Origin: Bacillus luti
GTDB taxonomy: Bacteria; Bacillota; Bacilli; Bacillales; Bacillaceae_G
Length of the DNA: 64,000 nt
NCBI RefSeq assembly: GCF_001884105.1
Contig: NZ_MACI01000078.1
Location: 248,001-312,000 of the forward strand
Reading direction: 5' to 3'
In this document: positions 26,236 to 34,400 of the stretch, in pieces
Layout: each line of letters begins with the position of its first letter
Position numbering within the stretch: position 1 is the stretch's first letter
Notes under the pieces: model-generated
What the model saw: the letters and a program-made list of their open reading frames with translations, nothing else
The model's database searches: none
Told to the model about the DNA's origin: nothing
Translations under genes and position numbers: made by a program

Positions 26236-27108
26236 ATGAGAACTGAAAAAGAAATGTTAGACTTAATTATAAATACAGCGAAAGAGGATGAAAGAATTCG
26301 AGCTGTCATCATGAATGGATCACGTGTAAATCCAAATGTGAAAAGAGATTGTTTTCAAGACTATGATATTATGTATGTTGTAAATGATATACAATCTTTT
26401 ACGTCTAATCATAATTGGATTCATAGATTTGGAGCAATAATGATTGTACAAATGCCAGAAGAAATGTCATTAGCTCCACCAGATGGAGACGGGAAGTTTC
26501 CGTATTTAATGCAGTTTATGGATGGGAATCGGATTGATTTAACACTAGTTCCAGTTGAATTAATAAATAATTTCGTTGGACAAGATAGTTTAAGTAAATT
26601 GCTTCTCGATAAAGATAATTGTATGGAGGAATTCCCACCAGCAAGCGATAAAGATTACTTAATAAAAAAGCCTATAGAAAAAGAGTTTTTAGATTGCTGT
26701 AATGAGTTTTGGTGGTGTAGTACAAATGTGGCAAAAGGATTATGGAGAGAGGAACTTTCTTATGTGAAAGGGATGCTTGATGGCCCAGTGCGAGATATGT
26801 TAATCGTAATGCTAGAATGGCATATTGGTATGAAAACAGACTTTACAGTTAATACAGGGAAGTTTGGGAAGCATTTCGAACAGTATTTTGAAAAAGATAT
26901 GTGGGAGTATTTTAAACAAACATTTTCAAATGCCGACTATGAAAATGTTTGGGAGTCATTTTTTGTCATGGGTGATTTGTTTAGGGCAGTGGCGAATGAA
27001 ATTGCTAAAACATATGGATATCAATATCCGCAAGATGATGATGAAAAAGTGACGAGCTATTTAAAGCATGTGAAAGCTTTGCCGAAAGATAGTACATCGA
27101 TTTATTAA
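26236..27108 (+). CDS. ANT(6)-type aminoglycoside 6-adenylyltransferase
   Basis: Nucleotidyltransferase expected to adenylylate streptomycin-like aminoglycosides. 290 residues. The nucleotidyltransferase core is clear: MNGSRVNPNV (near residues 26-35), the metal-binding DYDIMYVV near 43, and a third acidic position in RIDLTLVP near 98. FWWCSTNVAKGLWR and MLEWHIGMKTDF in the helical C-terminal domain match AadK/ANT(6) proteins of Bacillus. Start ATG is 10 nt after GGAGG. Such genes are core in many Bacillus, so acquired resistance need not be inferred. Confidence 0.88.
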   Translation: MRTEKEMLDLIINTAKEDERIRAVIMNGSRVNPNVKRDCFQDYDIMYVVNDIQSFTSNHNWIHRFGAIMIVQMPEEMSLAPPDGDGKFPYLMQFMDGNRIDLTLVPVELINNFVGQDSLSKLLLDKDNCMEEFPPASDKDYLIKKPIEKEFLDCCNEFWWCSTNVAKGLWREELSYVKGMLDGPVRDMLIVMLEWHIGMKTDFTVNTGKFGKHFEQYFEKDMWEYFKQTFSNADYENVWESFFVMGDLFRAVANEIAKTYGYQYPQDDDEKVTSYLKHVKALPKDSTSIY

Positions 27109-27121
27109 TATTGCATAGTGG

Positions 27122-27155
27122 TAAGACTGTCCTAATTATGGACAGTCTTATTTTT
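27122..27155 (+). terminator. Terminator after the ANT(6)-type gene
   Basis: TAAGACTGTCC / GGACAGTCTTA with a 7-nt loop and TTTTT. Confidence 0.93.
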
Positions 27156-27225
27156 GTACATGAATAACGATTTCTCTAACAAAGTGCTGATGAATCACAT
27201 ATGAAATTTTAGGGAGGTTTTTATC

Positions 27226-28053
27226 ATGTATTATTTTTATTTACCAGAAATGTTCGTTCCATTTCAATGGGGGTTAGAGCGAAATGTTTCGTATGCCTAC
27301 GTGCCATATAACTCATTTTATTATGGAGACTATATAAGCTCATTGCCATACGTATATATTCCTCAAAATTATAAAGTACAAATGGAAGCAGATGAGCGTG
27401 GGTCGTGGACACCATTTTCATGGGTCGAAAAATATGCGTATGCATTTTCAGGACCGTACAATAAAGCGGAAGTCGCTCTTACATTTGATGATGGACCAGA
27501 TTTAGTATTTACGCCAAAAATTTTAGATAAGTTAAAACACCATAATGTGAAAGCGACTTTTTTCTTGCTTGGTGAAAATGCAGAAAAGTTTCCGAATGTA
27601 GTAAAGCGTATTGCAAATGAAGGGCATGTAATTGGTAATCATACGTACAGTCATCCGAATTTAGCGAAAGTAAATGACGCTGAGTACCGTAATCAAATTA
27701 TAAAAACGGAAGAAATATTAAAACGTTTAGGCGGCTATGCTCCTAAATTTATACGTCCACCGTATGGTGAAATACTTGAAAATCAATTGAATTGGGCAAC
27801 TGAGCAAAATTTTATGATTGTACAGTGGAGTGTTGATACGGTTGATTGGAAAGGAGTAAGTGCTGATACGATTACAAATAATGTGTTAGGGAATTCATTT
27901 CCTGGTAGTGTCATACTGCAACATTCAACTCCAGGTGGGCATTTACAAGGATCTGTTGATGCGTTAGACAAAATCATTCCGCAGTTAAAAACGAAAGGGG
28001 CACGTTTTGTAACACTTCCAAGCATGTTTCAGACATCGAAAGAAAGAAACTGA
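27226..28053 (+). CDS. Polysaccharide deacetylase (NodB domain), Bc1960-type
   Basis: Peptidoglycan or chitin-type N-acetylglucosamine deacetylase. 275 residues: an aromatic-rich N-terminal region of about 80 residues (many Tyr, Phe, Pro) without an obvious signal peptide, then a complete NodB domain with motif 1 TFDDGPD, motif 2 HTYSHPN (zinc His pair), motif 3 IRPPYGE, motif 4 VDTVDWKG and motif 5 LQHSTPGG. Gene order relative to asb matches Bc1960, a characterised peptidoglycan deacetylase; that match is from memory. Deacetylation would give lysozyme resistance. Lack of an export signal is odd for a wall enzyme. Confidence 0.87.
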   Translation: MYYFYLPEMFVPFQWGLERNVSYAYVPYNSFYYGDYISSLPYVYIPQNYKVQMEADERGSWTPFSWVEKYAYAFSGPYNKAEVALTFDDGPDLVFTPKILDKLKHHNVKATFFLLGENAEKFPNVVKRIANEGHVIGNHTYSHPNLAKVNDAEYRNQIIKTEEILKRLGGYAPKFIRPPYGEILENQLNWATEQNFMIVQWSVDTVDWKGVSADTITNNVLGNSFPGSVILQHSTPGGHLQGSVDALDKIIPQLKTKGARFVTLPSMFQTSKERN

Positions 28054-28120
28054 ATGTGTTATAAATTGGAAAAAATAGGGTTTTGTCGTATAATGAGAGT
28101 GTAAGTTAGGGGGGATATAA

Positions 28121-28462
28121 TTGATTGATGCACTAATAAACATAGGAATGAGCATATTGATTGGGGTTATATTTATACTTGCTGCTCTTATACTTCAAAA
28201 AAATCCACCGACAGATATTAACGCGGCATATGGTTATCGTACGAAACGATCTATGAAAAATAAGGAACTATGGGATGCGGGTAATAGGTATAGTGCAGAA
28301 ATGATGAAACAAAATGGTTTCCTCATGATGTTGATTGGAAGTGTTATTAGCATACTGTTTAGATATCCACATACAATGATAGCGATTATGATCGTTATGC
28401 TGTTGTTAATTATTCGCCTATTTATACAAGTAGAAAAAAGATTGAAGCTCCTTGAACAATGA
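28121..28462 (+). CDS. SdpI-family membrane protein
   Basis: A 113-residue membrane protein starting with TTG 28121, which follows AGGGGGG at proper distance. Two or three hydrophobic helices (residues 5-25, 69-85, 86-105) flank a cytoplasmic YGYRTKRSMKNKELWDAGNRYS segment that is the conserved signature of the SdpI C-terminal domain. SdpI in B. subtilis confers immunity to the SdpC toxin and recruits the SdpR repressor; this shorter protein has only the SdpI-like half, and no sdp toxin or repressor is adjacent, so its role is unknown. Confidence 0.8.
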   Translation: MIDALINIGMSILIGVIFILAALILQKNPPTDINAAYGYRTKRSMKNKELWDAGNRYSAEMMKQNGFLMMLIGSVISILFRYPHTMIAIMIVMLLLIIRLFIQVEKRLKLLEQ

Positions 28463-28466
28463 TGAT

Positions 28467-28516
28467 AAATCAAATAGGACTCCCGGATATTATAAGCTAG
28501 GAGTCCTATTTGATTT
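28467..28516. terminator. Bidirectional terminator between SdpI-like and Nudix genes
   Basis: AAATCAAATAGGACTCC (28467-28483) and its exact complement (28500-28516) form a 17-bp stem. It sits in the short gap between convergent genes and covers the end of the Nudix stop codon. Confidence 0.85.
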
Positions 28517-29123
28517 ACAAACTATTATTTTTTAGCAATTCTTTTCCTTGTTCTATAACAAACTTATAGTATGCAAGATCATATGGATAAATATCTTCAA
28601 GCGTTATTGTTATCGGATTATTGTTTAAAACAGAAATAGCTGTAAAAGATGAAATCTCTCTTTTTAATAGTTGTAGAAAAGAAGTTGCATGTATTTTCAT
28701 CACATCGTCTACTTCTTCACCTGGTGCGAATGGAAGTGTATTGATGACGTTGTGAAAATACATATGACAAAACTCGCGATCAGTAAGATTTGAAATTTCA
28801 TAATCTATTTTAAAGATTCCCTTGTATGTTAAATCAGTAGTTTGAAAGGAAAGCCCTAATTCTTCCTCAATTTCACGAAGACCACCAATTTGTACATCTT
28901 CATCATGCATAATATGTCCAGCTGAAGTAATATCCCATATACATGGAGCTTCTTTTTTATTTTTAGAGCGTAATTGGAAATATAAAAACATATCTTCATT
29001 ATCTTTTTCTACAAACCAGCAATGAAATGTTTCGTGCCAATCACCGTCACGGTGCACTTCATCACGTAATTTCTTCCCAAGTGTATTTCTTTCAGAATCA
29101 AATATCGTTAAGCATTCTGTCAT
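28515..29123 (-). CDS. Nudix hydrolase (isopentenyl-diphosphate-isomerase-like layout)
   Basis: A 202-residue Nudix protein. The Nudix box is complete: G(x5)E(x7)REIEEELGL starting GHIMHDE near residue 69, with Glu residues that bind Mg. The N-terminal LTIFDSERNTLGKKLRDEVHRDGDWHETFHCWF resembles the YfcD/IDI-like group that has a long lead-in before the box. Substrate is unknown; members of this group hydrolyse nucleoside-diphosphate derivatives. Single gene on the minus strand. The start ATG has AAAGGGG upstream. Confidence 0.87.
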   Translation of the reverse strand: MTECLTIFDSERNTLGKKLRDEVHRDGDWHETFHCWFVEKDNEDMFLYFQLRSKNKKEAPCIWDITSAGHIMHDEDVQIGGLREIEEELGLSFQTTDLTYKGIFKIDYEISNLTDREFCHMYFHNVINTLPFAPGEEVDDVMKIHATSFLQLLKREISSFTAISVLNNNPITITLEDIYPYDLAYYKFVIEQGKELLKNNSL

Positions 29124-29204
29124 TTTAATTCCCCTTTCTGCAAATTTTATTATACAATATTTATATTGAATTTTGGGAAAATAAAGAAAAAAGGAGAGGT
29201 GTAA

Positions 29205-29843
29205 GTGGGGATAGAGAGTAAAGAAATAAAATCGATTATTTCAACAGAGGAAGAATTACGAGAAATATTAGGACAACCAAGTGAGCGTGCTTTGAAAAAA
29301 GTTATTTCATCACTAGACCATCATTGCGTAGATTTCTTGTCTAAATCGCCTTTTTTAGTATTATCTACTGCAAATAAATTAGGAGAGTGTGATGCTTCGC
29401 CGAGAGGAGATGCACCTGGATTTGTATATGTATTCAATAAAAATAAAATTATCATTCCTGAAAGACCGGGTAATCGACGCATAGACTCTATTTTAAATAT
29501 TATTTCAAATCCACACGTCGGGTTAATCTTTTTTATCCCTGGTCTTGGGGAGACACTCCGAATAAACGGCCGAGCATATATTACAAGCGACGAAGAAATC
29601 TTAACAGAAATGCAGGCGAATGGACGCAATCCATCACTTGGAATTGTTGTTGAAATAGAAGAATGCTATATTCATTGCGCAAAAGCTTTTATTCGTTCTA
29701 AGATGTGGGATCCAGAATCTTGGTTAAATAAAAAAGAGTTACCTTCAGCAGCAAAAATGTTATTGGAGCATGCGAAAGTGAATGCTTCAGAAGAAGATGT
29801 TGCACGTTCTTTAGAAGAAAGTTATAGGGAAAGATTGTATTAA
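29205..29843 (+). CDS. Pyridoxamine-5'-phosphate-oxidase-like FMN protein
   Basis: A 212-residue flavin-binding split-barrel protein of the MSMEG_1061/PPOX-like group. The FMN-binding barrel is visible: FLVLSTANKLGECDASPRGD (residues 50-69), IIIPERPGNRRIDSI, HVGLIFFIPGLGETLRINGRA and YIHCAKAFIRSKMW. Start is GTG 29205, with AAAGGAGAGG at correct spacing. These proteins are usually annotated as oxidoreductases; the physiological substrate is unknown. No operon partner: a long leader region follows. Confidence 0.82.
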   Translation: MGIESKEIKSIISTEEELREILGQPSERALKKVISSLDHHCVDFLSKSPFLVLSTANKLGECDASPRGDAPGFVYVFNKNKIIIPERPGNRRIDSILNIISNPHVGLIFFIPGLGETLRINGRAYITSDEEILTEMQANGRNPSLGIVVEIEECYIHCAKAFIRSKMWDPESWLNKKELPSAAKMLLEHAKVNASEEDVARSLEESYRERLY

Positions 29844-30027
29844 AAATTATTTTTTAAATATAGTGTTGGAGTATGAAATTCTAAACGTTTTAGAGTGAGA
29901 CTGTAATATGAATATTGTTAGTTTGTATGTAATGAATAGATATGTAAGAGTAGAAATCTGTATGAGATGATTTGTTATTTTAAAATATAATAATTCATGC
30001 TTTTAAAAATAGTGAAGAAAAATAGGC
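29844..30027. other. Non-coding AT-rich stretch before the hom promoter
   Basis: No ORF, hairpin with T-run or repeat stands out. It precedes the T-box promoter. Confidence 0.5.
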
Positions 30028-30056
30028 TTGCTTTTTAAAAAGTTGATAACTATAAT
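30028..30056 (+). promoter_or_regulatory. Promoter of the hom-thrC-thrB T-box transcript
   Basis: TTGCTT (30028-30033), exactly 17 nt, TATAAT (30051-30056): a near-consensus sigma-A promoter placing the start near 30063, just upstream of T-box stem I. Confidence 0.75.
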
Positions 30057-30062
30057 AAGTTA

Positions 30063-30332
30063 ACAAATAGACATGAACGAAAAAGTAACGATAAGGACAT
30101 GAAATCATTTTTACGGTTTACAGAGAGGGAAGTCAAGGGTGTGAGCTTCCTAACACGAGAAATGGTTTTACCACCTTTGAACTTCAATAGTGAACGAGCA
30201 ATCTAGTAATTATTGACGGAATCAGCCGTTATCTGAACTTGAGCAATCTAGGAGGAAATACGTCTGGATTGGAACAAGGGTGGAACCACGAAAACACATT
30301 CGTCCCTTTCCTAGGGATGAGTGTGTTTTTTT
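30063..30332 (+). promoter_or_regulatory. Threonine T-box riboswitch upstream of hom
   Basis: tRNA-sensing leader that permits read-through when tRNA-Thr is uncharged. The T-box proper is AAGGGTGGAACCACG (30276-30290), followed by a terminator stem (30294-30307 with 30313-30326) and a T run to 30332. Stem I features are recognisable: AAAGTAAC near 30083, GGGTGTGAG terminal-loop region near 30137 and, on the 3' side, a specifier ACC (30170-30172) followed by A, as is usual. ACC specifies threonine, matching the downstream threonine genes. Confidence 0.93.
30294..30332 (+). terminator. T-box terminator
   Basis: ACACATTCGTCCCT and AGGGATGAGTGTGT pair with two G-U wobbles around TTTCC, followed by seven Ts. 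It is the alternative to the antiterminator formed by the T-box sequence. Confidence 0.93.
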
Positions 30333-30358
30333 ATTACTTTGAAAGGAGGTGCTGTAAC

Positions 30359-30439
30359 ATGAAACGATTTGTACGTACGGAAATAACCACCACCTGCAGG
30401 ATTAAAAAGCAGAGCAAGGTGATTGATAGGGATAAATAA
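30359..30439 (+). CDS. Small Thr-rich leader ORF between the T-box and hom
   Basis: A 26-codon ORF with an excellent ribosome site (AAAGGAGGTG, 30342-30351) that begins 27 bp after the T-box terminator and ends 25 bp before hom. It starts MKRFVRTEITTT; codons 10-12 are ACC ACC ACC (30386-30394), identical to the T-box specifier, with a further ACG Thr codon at position 7. The layout recalls the E. coli thr leader peptide (MKR then Thr/Ile runs). A stem (30391-30397 with 30414-30421, one bulge) begins within the ACC run, so a stalled ribosome would affect it. No U-tract follows, so any effect may be on translation. Confidence 0.55.
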   Translation: MKRFVRTEITTTCRIKKQSKVIDRDK

Positions 30440-30464
30440 TAAAATTGTAGGAGGAGATTAGAAG

Positions 30465-31760
30465 ATGAATAATGTTATTAATGTTGGGGTAATCGGATTA
30501 GGTACGGTCGGAAGTGGTGTTGTCCATATTTTGAAAGAACATTATAAAAAAATTGCTCTTGATACAGGATATGAAGTAATGGTAAAGGCAGTCGTTGTAC
30601 GTGACTTAGAAAAAGAACGTGATGTTTGTATTGATGGAATCGTAGTAACAAGTGATGTCGATGAAGTTCTAAATGATTCAAATATTGATATTGTAGTAGA
30701 GGTAATGGGCGGAATTGAAGAAGCAAAACAGCATATCATTAAGGCTTTACGAAATAAGAAGCATGTTGTAACAGCAAATAAAGATTTAATGGCTGTATAC
30801 GGTGCAGAGCTTCTCCGATTAGCGAATGAAAATGATTGTGATCTATGTTATGAAGCAAGTGTAGCGGGTGGCATTCCAGTGTTAAGAGGGCTAACAGACG
30901 GATTAGCTTCAGATCAAATTGAAAAAATCATGGGAATTGTAAATGGAACAACAAATTACATGTTAACAAAGATGAGTCAAAATGGATGGTCGTATGAGGA
31001 GGCGTTACAAGAGGCGCAAAAATTAGGATTTGCAGAATCAGACCCGACAGCTGATGTAGATGGACTAGATGCGGCGAGAAAAGTAGCAATTCTTGCAAAC
31101 TTAGGATTTTCGATGAATGTTTCATTAGATGATGTCCAAGTGAGAGGGATTCGAAGGGTGGAAAAAGAAGATTTACAAATGGCTGAAAAGTTAGGATTTA
31201 CTATGAAATTAATTGGGAAAGCAGAGAAACAAGGATCAGCCATTCATTTAAGTGTAGAACCGACGCTTTTACCAAGTCGTCATCCATTATCGAATGTAAA
31301 TAATGAATTTAATGCAGTATATGTTCACGGTCAAGCGGTAGGAGAAGTAATGTTTTACGGACCTGGAGCTGGAAAGTTGCCAACTGGTTCTGCTGTAGTA
31401 AGTGATATTATTTCAATCGTTAAAAATATGAATCAAGTTCCGAAAAATAAAAGTGCATTAAAAGAACCAGTGCCGTATGAATTACAAGGAGATGAAGAAG
31501 TCGTTTCGAAATATTTCTTACGTATTTCATTACGAGATGAACCTGGGATGTTGCAAAAAATAACAGAATGTTTCGTTAATTACTCTGTAAGTTTAAAAGA
31601 AGTTATACAATTACCTTTAAATCGCGAACTTGCAGAAGTTGTTGTTGTGACACATCAAACTTCAAAGTATCAATTCGAACGAGTGTTAGGAGCGATAGAA
31701 GATGTCGCAAGTGAAATAAACAGTTACTACATTATTGAGGAGGAAAAACAATATGTATAA
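30465..31760 (+). CDS. hom: Homoserine dehydrogenase
   Basis: Reduces aspartate semialdehyde to homoserine, the branch-point step toward threonine and methionine. 431 residues: Rossmann NAD(P) site [13 protein letters not shown] near residues 7-19, the homoserine-dehydrogenase signature region [11 protein letters not shown] and ADPTADVDG-like segment [15 protein letters not shown] (near 195-215), and a C-terminal ACT domain (about 350-425, [17 protein letters not shown]) typical of threonine-feedback control. GTAGGAGGAG precedes the start. It heads hom-thrC-thrB with overlapping genes. Confidence 0.97.
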   Translation: MNNVINVGVIGLGTVGSGVVHILKEHYKKIALDTGYEVMVKAVVVRDLEKERDVCIDGIVVTSDVDEVLNDSNIDIVVEVMGGIEEAKQHIIKALRNKKHVVTANKDLMAVYGAELLRLANENDCDLCYEASVAGGIPVLRGLTDGLASDQIEKIMGIVNGTTNYMLTKMSQNGWSYEEALQEAQKLGFAESDPTADVDGLDAARKVAILANLGFSMNVSLDDVQVRGIRRVEKEDLQMAEKLGFTMKLIGKAEKQGSAIHLSVEPTLLPSRHPLSNVNNEFNAVYVHGQAVGEVMFYGPGAGKLPTGSAVVSDIISIVKNMNQVPKNKSALKEPVPYELQGDEEVVSKYFLRISLRDEPGMLQKITECFVNYSVSLKEVIQLPLNRELAEVVVVTHQTSKYQFERVLGAIEDVASEINSYYIIEEEKQYV

Positions 31761-32811
31761 AGGATTATTAAAACAATATGCTTCTTATTTACCGGTGAAT
31801 GAAAATACACCTGATGTTAGCTTAATGGAAGGAAATACACCCCTTATTCCGTTATTAAATATATCAAAACAATTAGGGATTCAATTATACGGTAAATATG
31901 AGGGCGCGAATCCGACAGGCTCTTTTAAAGATCGTGGTATGGTAATGGCAGTCGCAAAGGCGAAAGAAGAAGGTTCCGAGGCAATTATTTGTGCATCAAC
32001 AGGTAATACATCAGCATCGGCCGCAGCATACGCGGCACGCCTTGGAATGAAATGTATTATCGTAATCCCAGAAGGAAAGATTGCACATGGAAAATTAGCG
32101 CAAGCAGTTGCCTATGGAGCTGAAATCATTTCAATAGCAGGAAATTTTGATGATGCACTTAAGGCTGTAAGAAATATTGCTGCGGAAGAGCCGATTACAT
32201 TAGTTAACTCGGTAAATCCTTATCGTATTGAAGGACAAAAAACAGCAGCTTTTGAAATTTGTGACCAACTGCAAAGCGCACCAGATGTTTTAGCGATCCC
32301 TGTTGGGAATGCAGGAAATATTACAGCGTACTGGAAAGGCTTCTGTGAATATGAGAAAGAAAAAGGCTATAAGAAGCCAAGAATTCACGGATTTGAAGCG
32401 GAAGGAGCAGCTGCTATTGTAAAAGGACATGTAATTGAAGAACCAGAAACAATTGCAACAGCGATTCGCATCGGTAATCCAGCAAGTTGGTCATATGCAG
32501 TAGAGGCTGCTGAGCAATCTCACGGTGAAATAGATATGGTATCAGATGAGGAAATATTACATGCATATAGATTATTAGCAAGATCAGAAGGAGTTTTCGC
32601 TGAGCCAGGGTCCAATGCTTCATTAGCGGGTGTAATTAAACATGTTCAATCTGGAAAAATCAAAAAGGGAGAAACGGTTGTTGCAGTTTTAACTGGAAAT
32701 GGTTTGAAAGATCCTGATATCGCTATTTCTTCTAATACATTAGACATTGCAAGTGTTTCAAATAATATAGAACAAATTAAAGAGCATATAAAAGGGGTGA
32801 TTATGTCGTGA
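31753..32811 (+). CDS. thrC: Threonine synthase
   Basis: PLP enzyme converting phosphohomoserine to threonine. 352 residues from ATG 31753, which overlaps the end of hom by 8 nt and follows TTGAGGAGG; an upstream in-frame start at 31735 lies inside hom and is rejected. PLP lysine is in [11 protein letters not shown] (near residue 61); [15 protein letters not shown] and the glycine-rich [11 protein letters not shown] phosphate loop are present. Short class-I type threonine synthase as usual in Bacillus. Its stop overlaps the GTG start of thrB. Confidence 0.97.
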   Translation: MYKGLLKQYASYLPVNENTPDVSLMEGNTPLIPLLNISKQLGIQLYGKYEGANPTGSFKDRGMVMAVAKAKEEGSEAIICASTGNTSASAAAYAARLGMKCIIVIPEGKIAHGKLAQAVAYGAEIISIAGNFDDALKAVRNIAAEEPITLVNSVNPYRIEGQKTAAFEICDQLQSAPDVLAIPVGNAGNITAYWKGFCEYEKEKGYKKPRIHGFEAEGAAAIVKGHVIEEPETIATAIRIGNPASWSYAVEAAEQSHGEIDMVSDEEILHAYRLLARSEGVFAEPGSNASLAGVIKHVQSGKIKKGETVVAVLTGNGLKDPDIAISSNTLDIASVSNNIEQIKEHIKGVIMS

Positions 32812-33701
32812 TACCATTAAGCGTTCGTGTTCCTGCTAGTACAGCGAATGTTGGACCTGGATTTGATTCAGTAGGAATAGCATTATCATTATATTTAGAG
32901 GTCATTGTAAAGGGGGCAGCTGATAAATGGCAAGTCATCCACTCATTTGAAGATTCAATTCCGACAGACGACAAAAATTTAATTGTTAGTACGGCATGTA
33001 AAGTGTGCCCCTCTTTGTCACCATATATAATAGAAGTTACTAGCAATATTCCGCTAACAAGAGGTTTAGGAAGTAGTGCATCAGCAATTGTAGCAGGAAT
33101 AGAGCTTGCGAATCAACTAGGGAATTTGAACTTAACAACTGATCAAAAAGTTCAAATTGCTACAAATTTTGAAGGACATCCAGATAATGTTGCGGCTTCT
33201 ATTTTAGGCGGAACAGTAATCGGTGCCTTAGATGGAAAGAATGTTTCGCTTGTAAGAATTGAGAGTAAGGAATTAGGCGTAATCTCTCTTATTCCAAATG
33301 AAGAGCTAAATACGGATGAAAGTCGATCTGTATTACCAGATATGTTTCCGTTTCATGAAGCCGTTAAGGCTAGTGCGATAAGTAACGTATTAGTAGCTGC
33401 ATTATGTCAAAAGAAGTGGGAAGTTGTAGGTGAAATGATGGAAAGAGATCATTTTCACGAGCCCTATCGTTTAGAACTCGTACCGTTATTACCATCTATA
33501 CGTAAATGTGCGAAAGAATTCGGAGCATACGGCACAGCGCTTAGCGGGGCAGGGCCATCTATTTTTATACTAACGCCGTATGAGAAACGTCAAGAAATTG
33601 CTGAGCAATTAGCAAGAGTGTTTTCAGCTATGAAAGTATGTGAGCTTGAAATCGATCATACAGGGATTACTGTAAATAAGGAAGAACATATTGAATTATA
33701 A
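32808..33701 (+). CDS. thrB: Homoserine kinase
   Basis: GHMP-family kinase that phosphorylates homoserine. 297 residues starting with GTG 32808, overlapping the thrC stop by 4 nt (GTGA). The GHMP ATP-binding motif [16 protein letters not shown] is near residues 83-98; the N-terminal [16 protein letters not shown] and C-terminal [15 protein letters not shown] are diagnostic. With hom and thrC it completes the route from aspartate semialdehyde to threonine. A strong terminator ends the operon. Confidence 0.97.
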   Translation: MIPLSVRVPASTANVGPGFDSVGIALSLYLEVIVKGAADKWQVIHSFEDSIPTDDKNLIVSTACKVCPSLSPYIIEVTSNIPLTRGLGSSASAIVAGIELANQLGNLNLTTDQKVQIATNFEGHPDNVAASILGGTVIGALDGKNVSLVRIESKELGVISLIPNEELNTDESRSVLPDMFPFHEAVKASAISNVLVAALCQKKWEVVGEMMERDHFHEPYRLELVPLLPSIRKCAKEFGAYGTALSGAGPSIFILTPYEKRQEIAEQLARVFSAMKVCELEIDHTGITVNKEEHIEL

Positions 33702-33729
33702 AGAGAGCTAGCATCGCTAGCTCTCTTTA
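33699..33729 (+). terminator. Terminator of the threonine operon
   Basis: TAAAGAGAGCTAGC / GCTAGCTCTCTTTA, perfect 14-bp stem with 3-nt loop; the 5' arm includes the thrB stop. Confidence 0.9.
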
Positions 33730-33817
33730 TGTTGTAAATATTTTTTAAATAGGCATATAAAATGAAAAATCATATTGTATAATTTAGTAAATAGTGCATT
33801 ATTTTGGAGGTGATTAT

Positions 33818-34027
33818 ATGAGTAAAGAGTCACCAGAAGAAAAAAGAGAGCGCATAAGGCAAAGTGAATTGAACAATAACCCTACTGGTTCTTTACATGA
33901 TGGGCTCAATAGAGCGGAATCAGGTAGCCCTGTCGATATGACAGGGGGTATGAATTGGAGAAGTACAGGGGTAATCATTTTAGTGCTACTTTTAGGCTAC
34001 ATTATATACACTTATTTCTTCGGCTAA
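33818..34027 (+). CDS. Small membrane protein, DUF6366-like
   Basis: A 69-residue protein from ATG 33818, preceded by TTTTGGAGGTG; the frame's earlier ATG at 33794 lacks a site. A charged N-terminal half (SPEEKRERIRQSELNNNPTG) with a Gly/Asp-rich turn is followed by one C-terminal membrane helix (VIILVLLLGYIIYTYFFG). This tail-anchored layout, with the NPTGSLxDGLNRAESGSPVD block, matches DUF6366 of Bacillus from memory. Function unknown. Confidence 0.75.
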   Translation: MSKESPEEKRERIRQSELNNNPTGSLHDGLNRAESGSPVDMTGGMNWRSTGVIILVLLLGYIIYTYFFG

Positions 34028-34147
34028 GGAATGCTTGTTAAAAATTTGATTTATTTCGTTTCATAATTTGTGAGAATGGAAAAACGCGGTTATTGTATTA
34101 CATATACTTTAAGCGGAAGCAGGTTATAGTTGTTCATATACATTTAT

Positions 34148-34294
34148 CCCGCTTTAATGGGCAGTAAGACCCCCACCTCAAAATTCAGCGAAAGCAAAGA
34201 AGTTAGGTGGGGGATCAACTGCCCATAAAAGTCCGATTGGTGAAGGCTAATAATCAGTGGGGGATGAAGAAAACCCCACTGATTAAAGTTTCAC
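34148..34294 (+). repeat. bcr1-type chromosomal repeat
   Basis: About 147 bp with two nested hairpins: ATGGGCAGT...ACTGCCCAT (34157-34165/34218-34226) enclosing CCCCCACCT...AGGTGGGGG (34170-34178/34205-34213), then AATCAGTGGGG...CCCCACTGATT (34252-34262/34274-34284), ending AAAGTTTCAC. It is preceded by TTTAT (34143-34147). This matches, from memory, the bcr1 repeat of the B. cereus group, a short non-autonomous element with TTTAT at its target. No ORF inside. Confidence 0.75.
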
Positions 34295-34312
34295 TATATT
34301 TTTAATACACGC

Positions 34313-34347
34313 AATAGAGCTAGCGATATGTTAGCTCTATTATTTTT
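34313..34347 (+). terminator. Hairpin with T-run downstream of the bcr1 repeat
   Basis: AATAGAGCTA / TAGCTCTATT, 10-bp stem with 9-nt loop, then a T run at 34343-34348. No gene ends immediately before it apart from the DUF6366-like gene about 290 bp upstream, whose transcript it may end. Confidence 0.7.
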
Positions 34348-34400
34348 TGCCACATTCCTGTAACAAAGCTTCTGTATATTCAGTGGTGGAGGTGCAGAAG

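Noticed and set aside
26236-27108. ANT(6)-type gene as recently acquired resistance
   Set aside because: No mobile element or composition shift nearby; such genes are core in many Bacillus.
30239-30358. N-terminal extension of the Thr leader ORF to 66 residues
   Set aside because: This part lies within the T-box and terminator; the ribosome site supports ATG 30359 instead.
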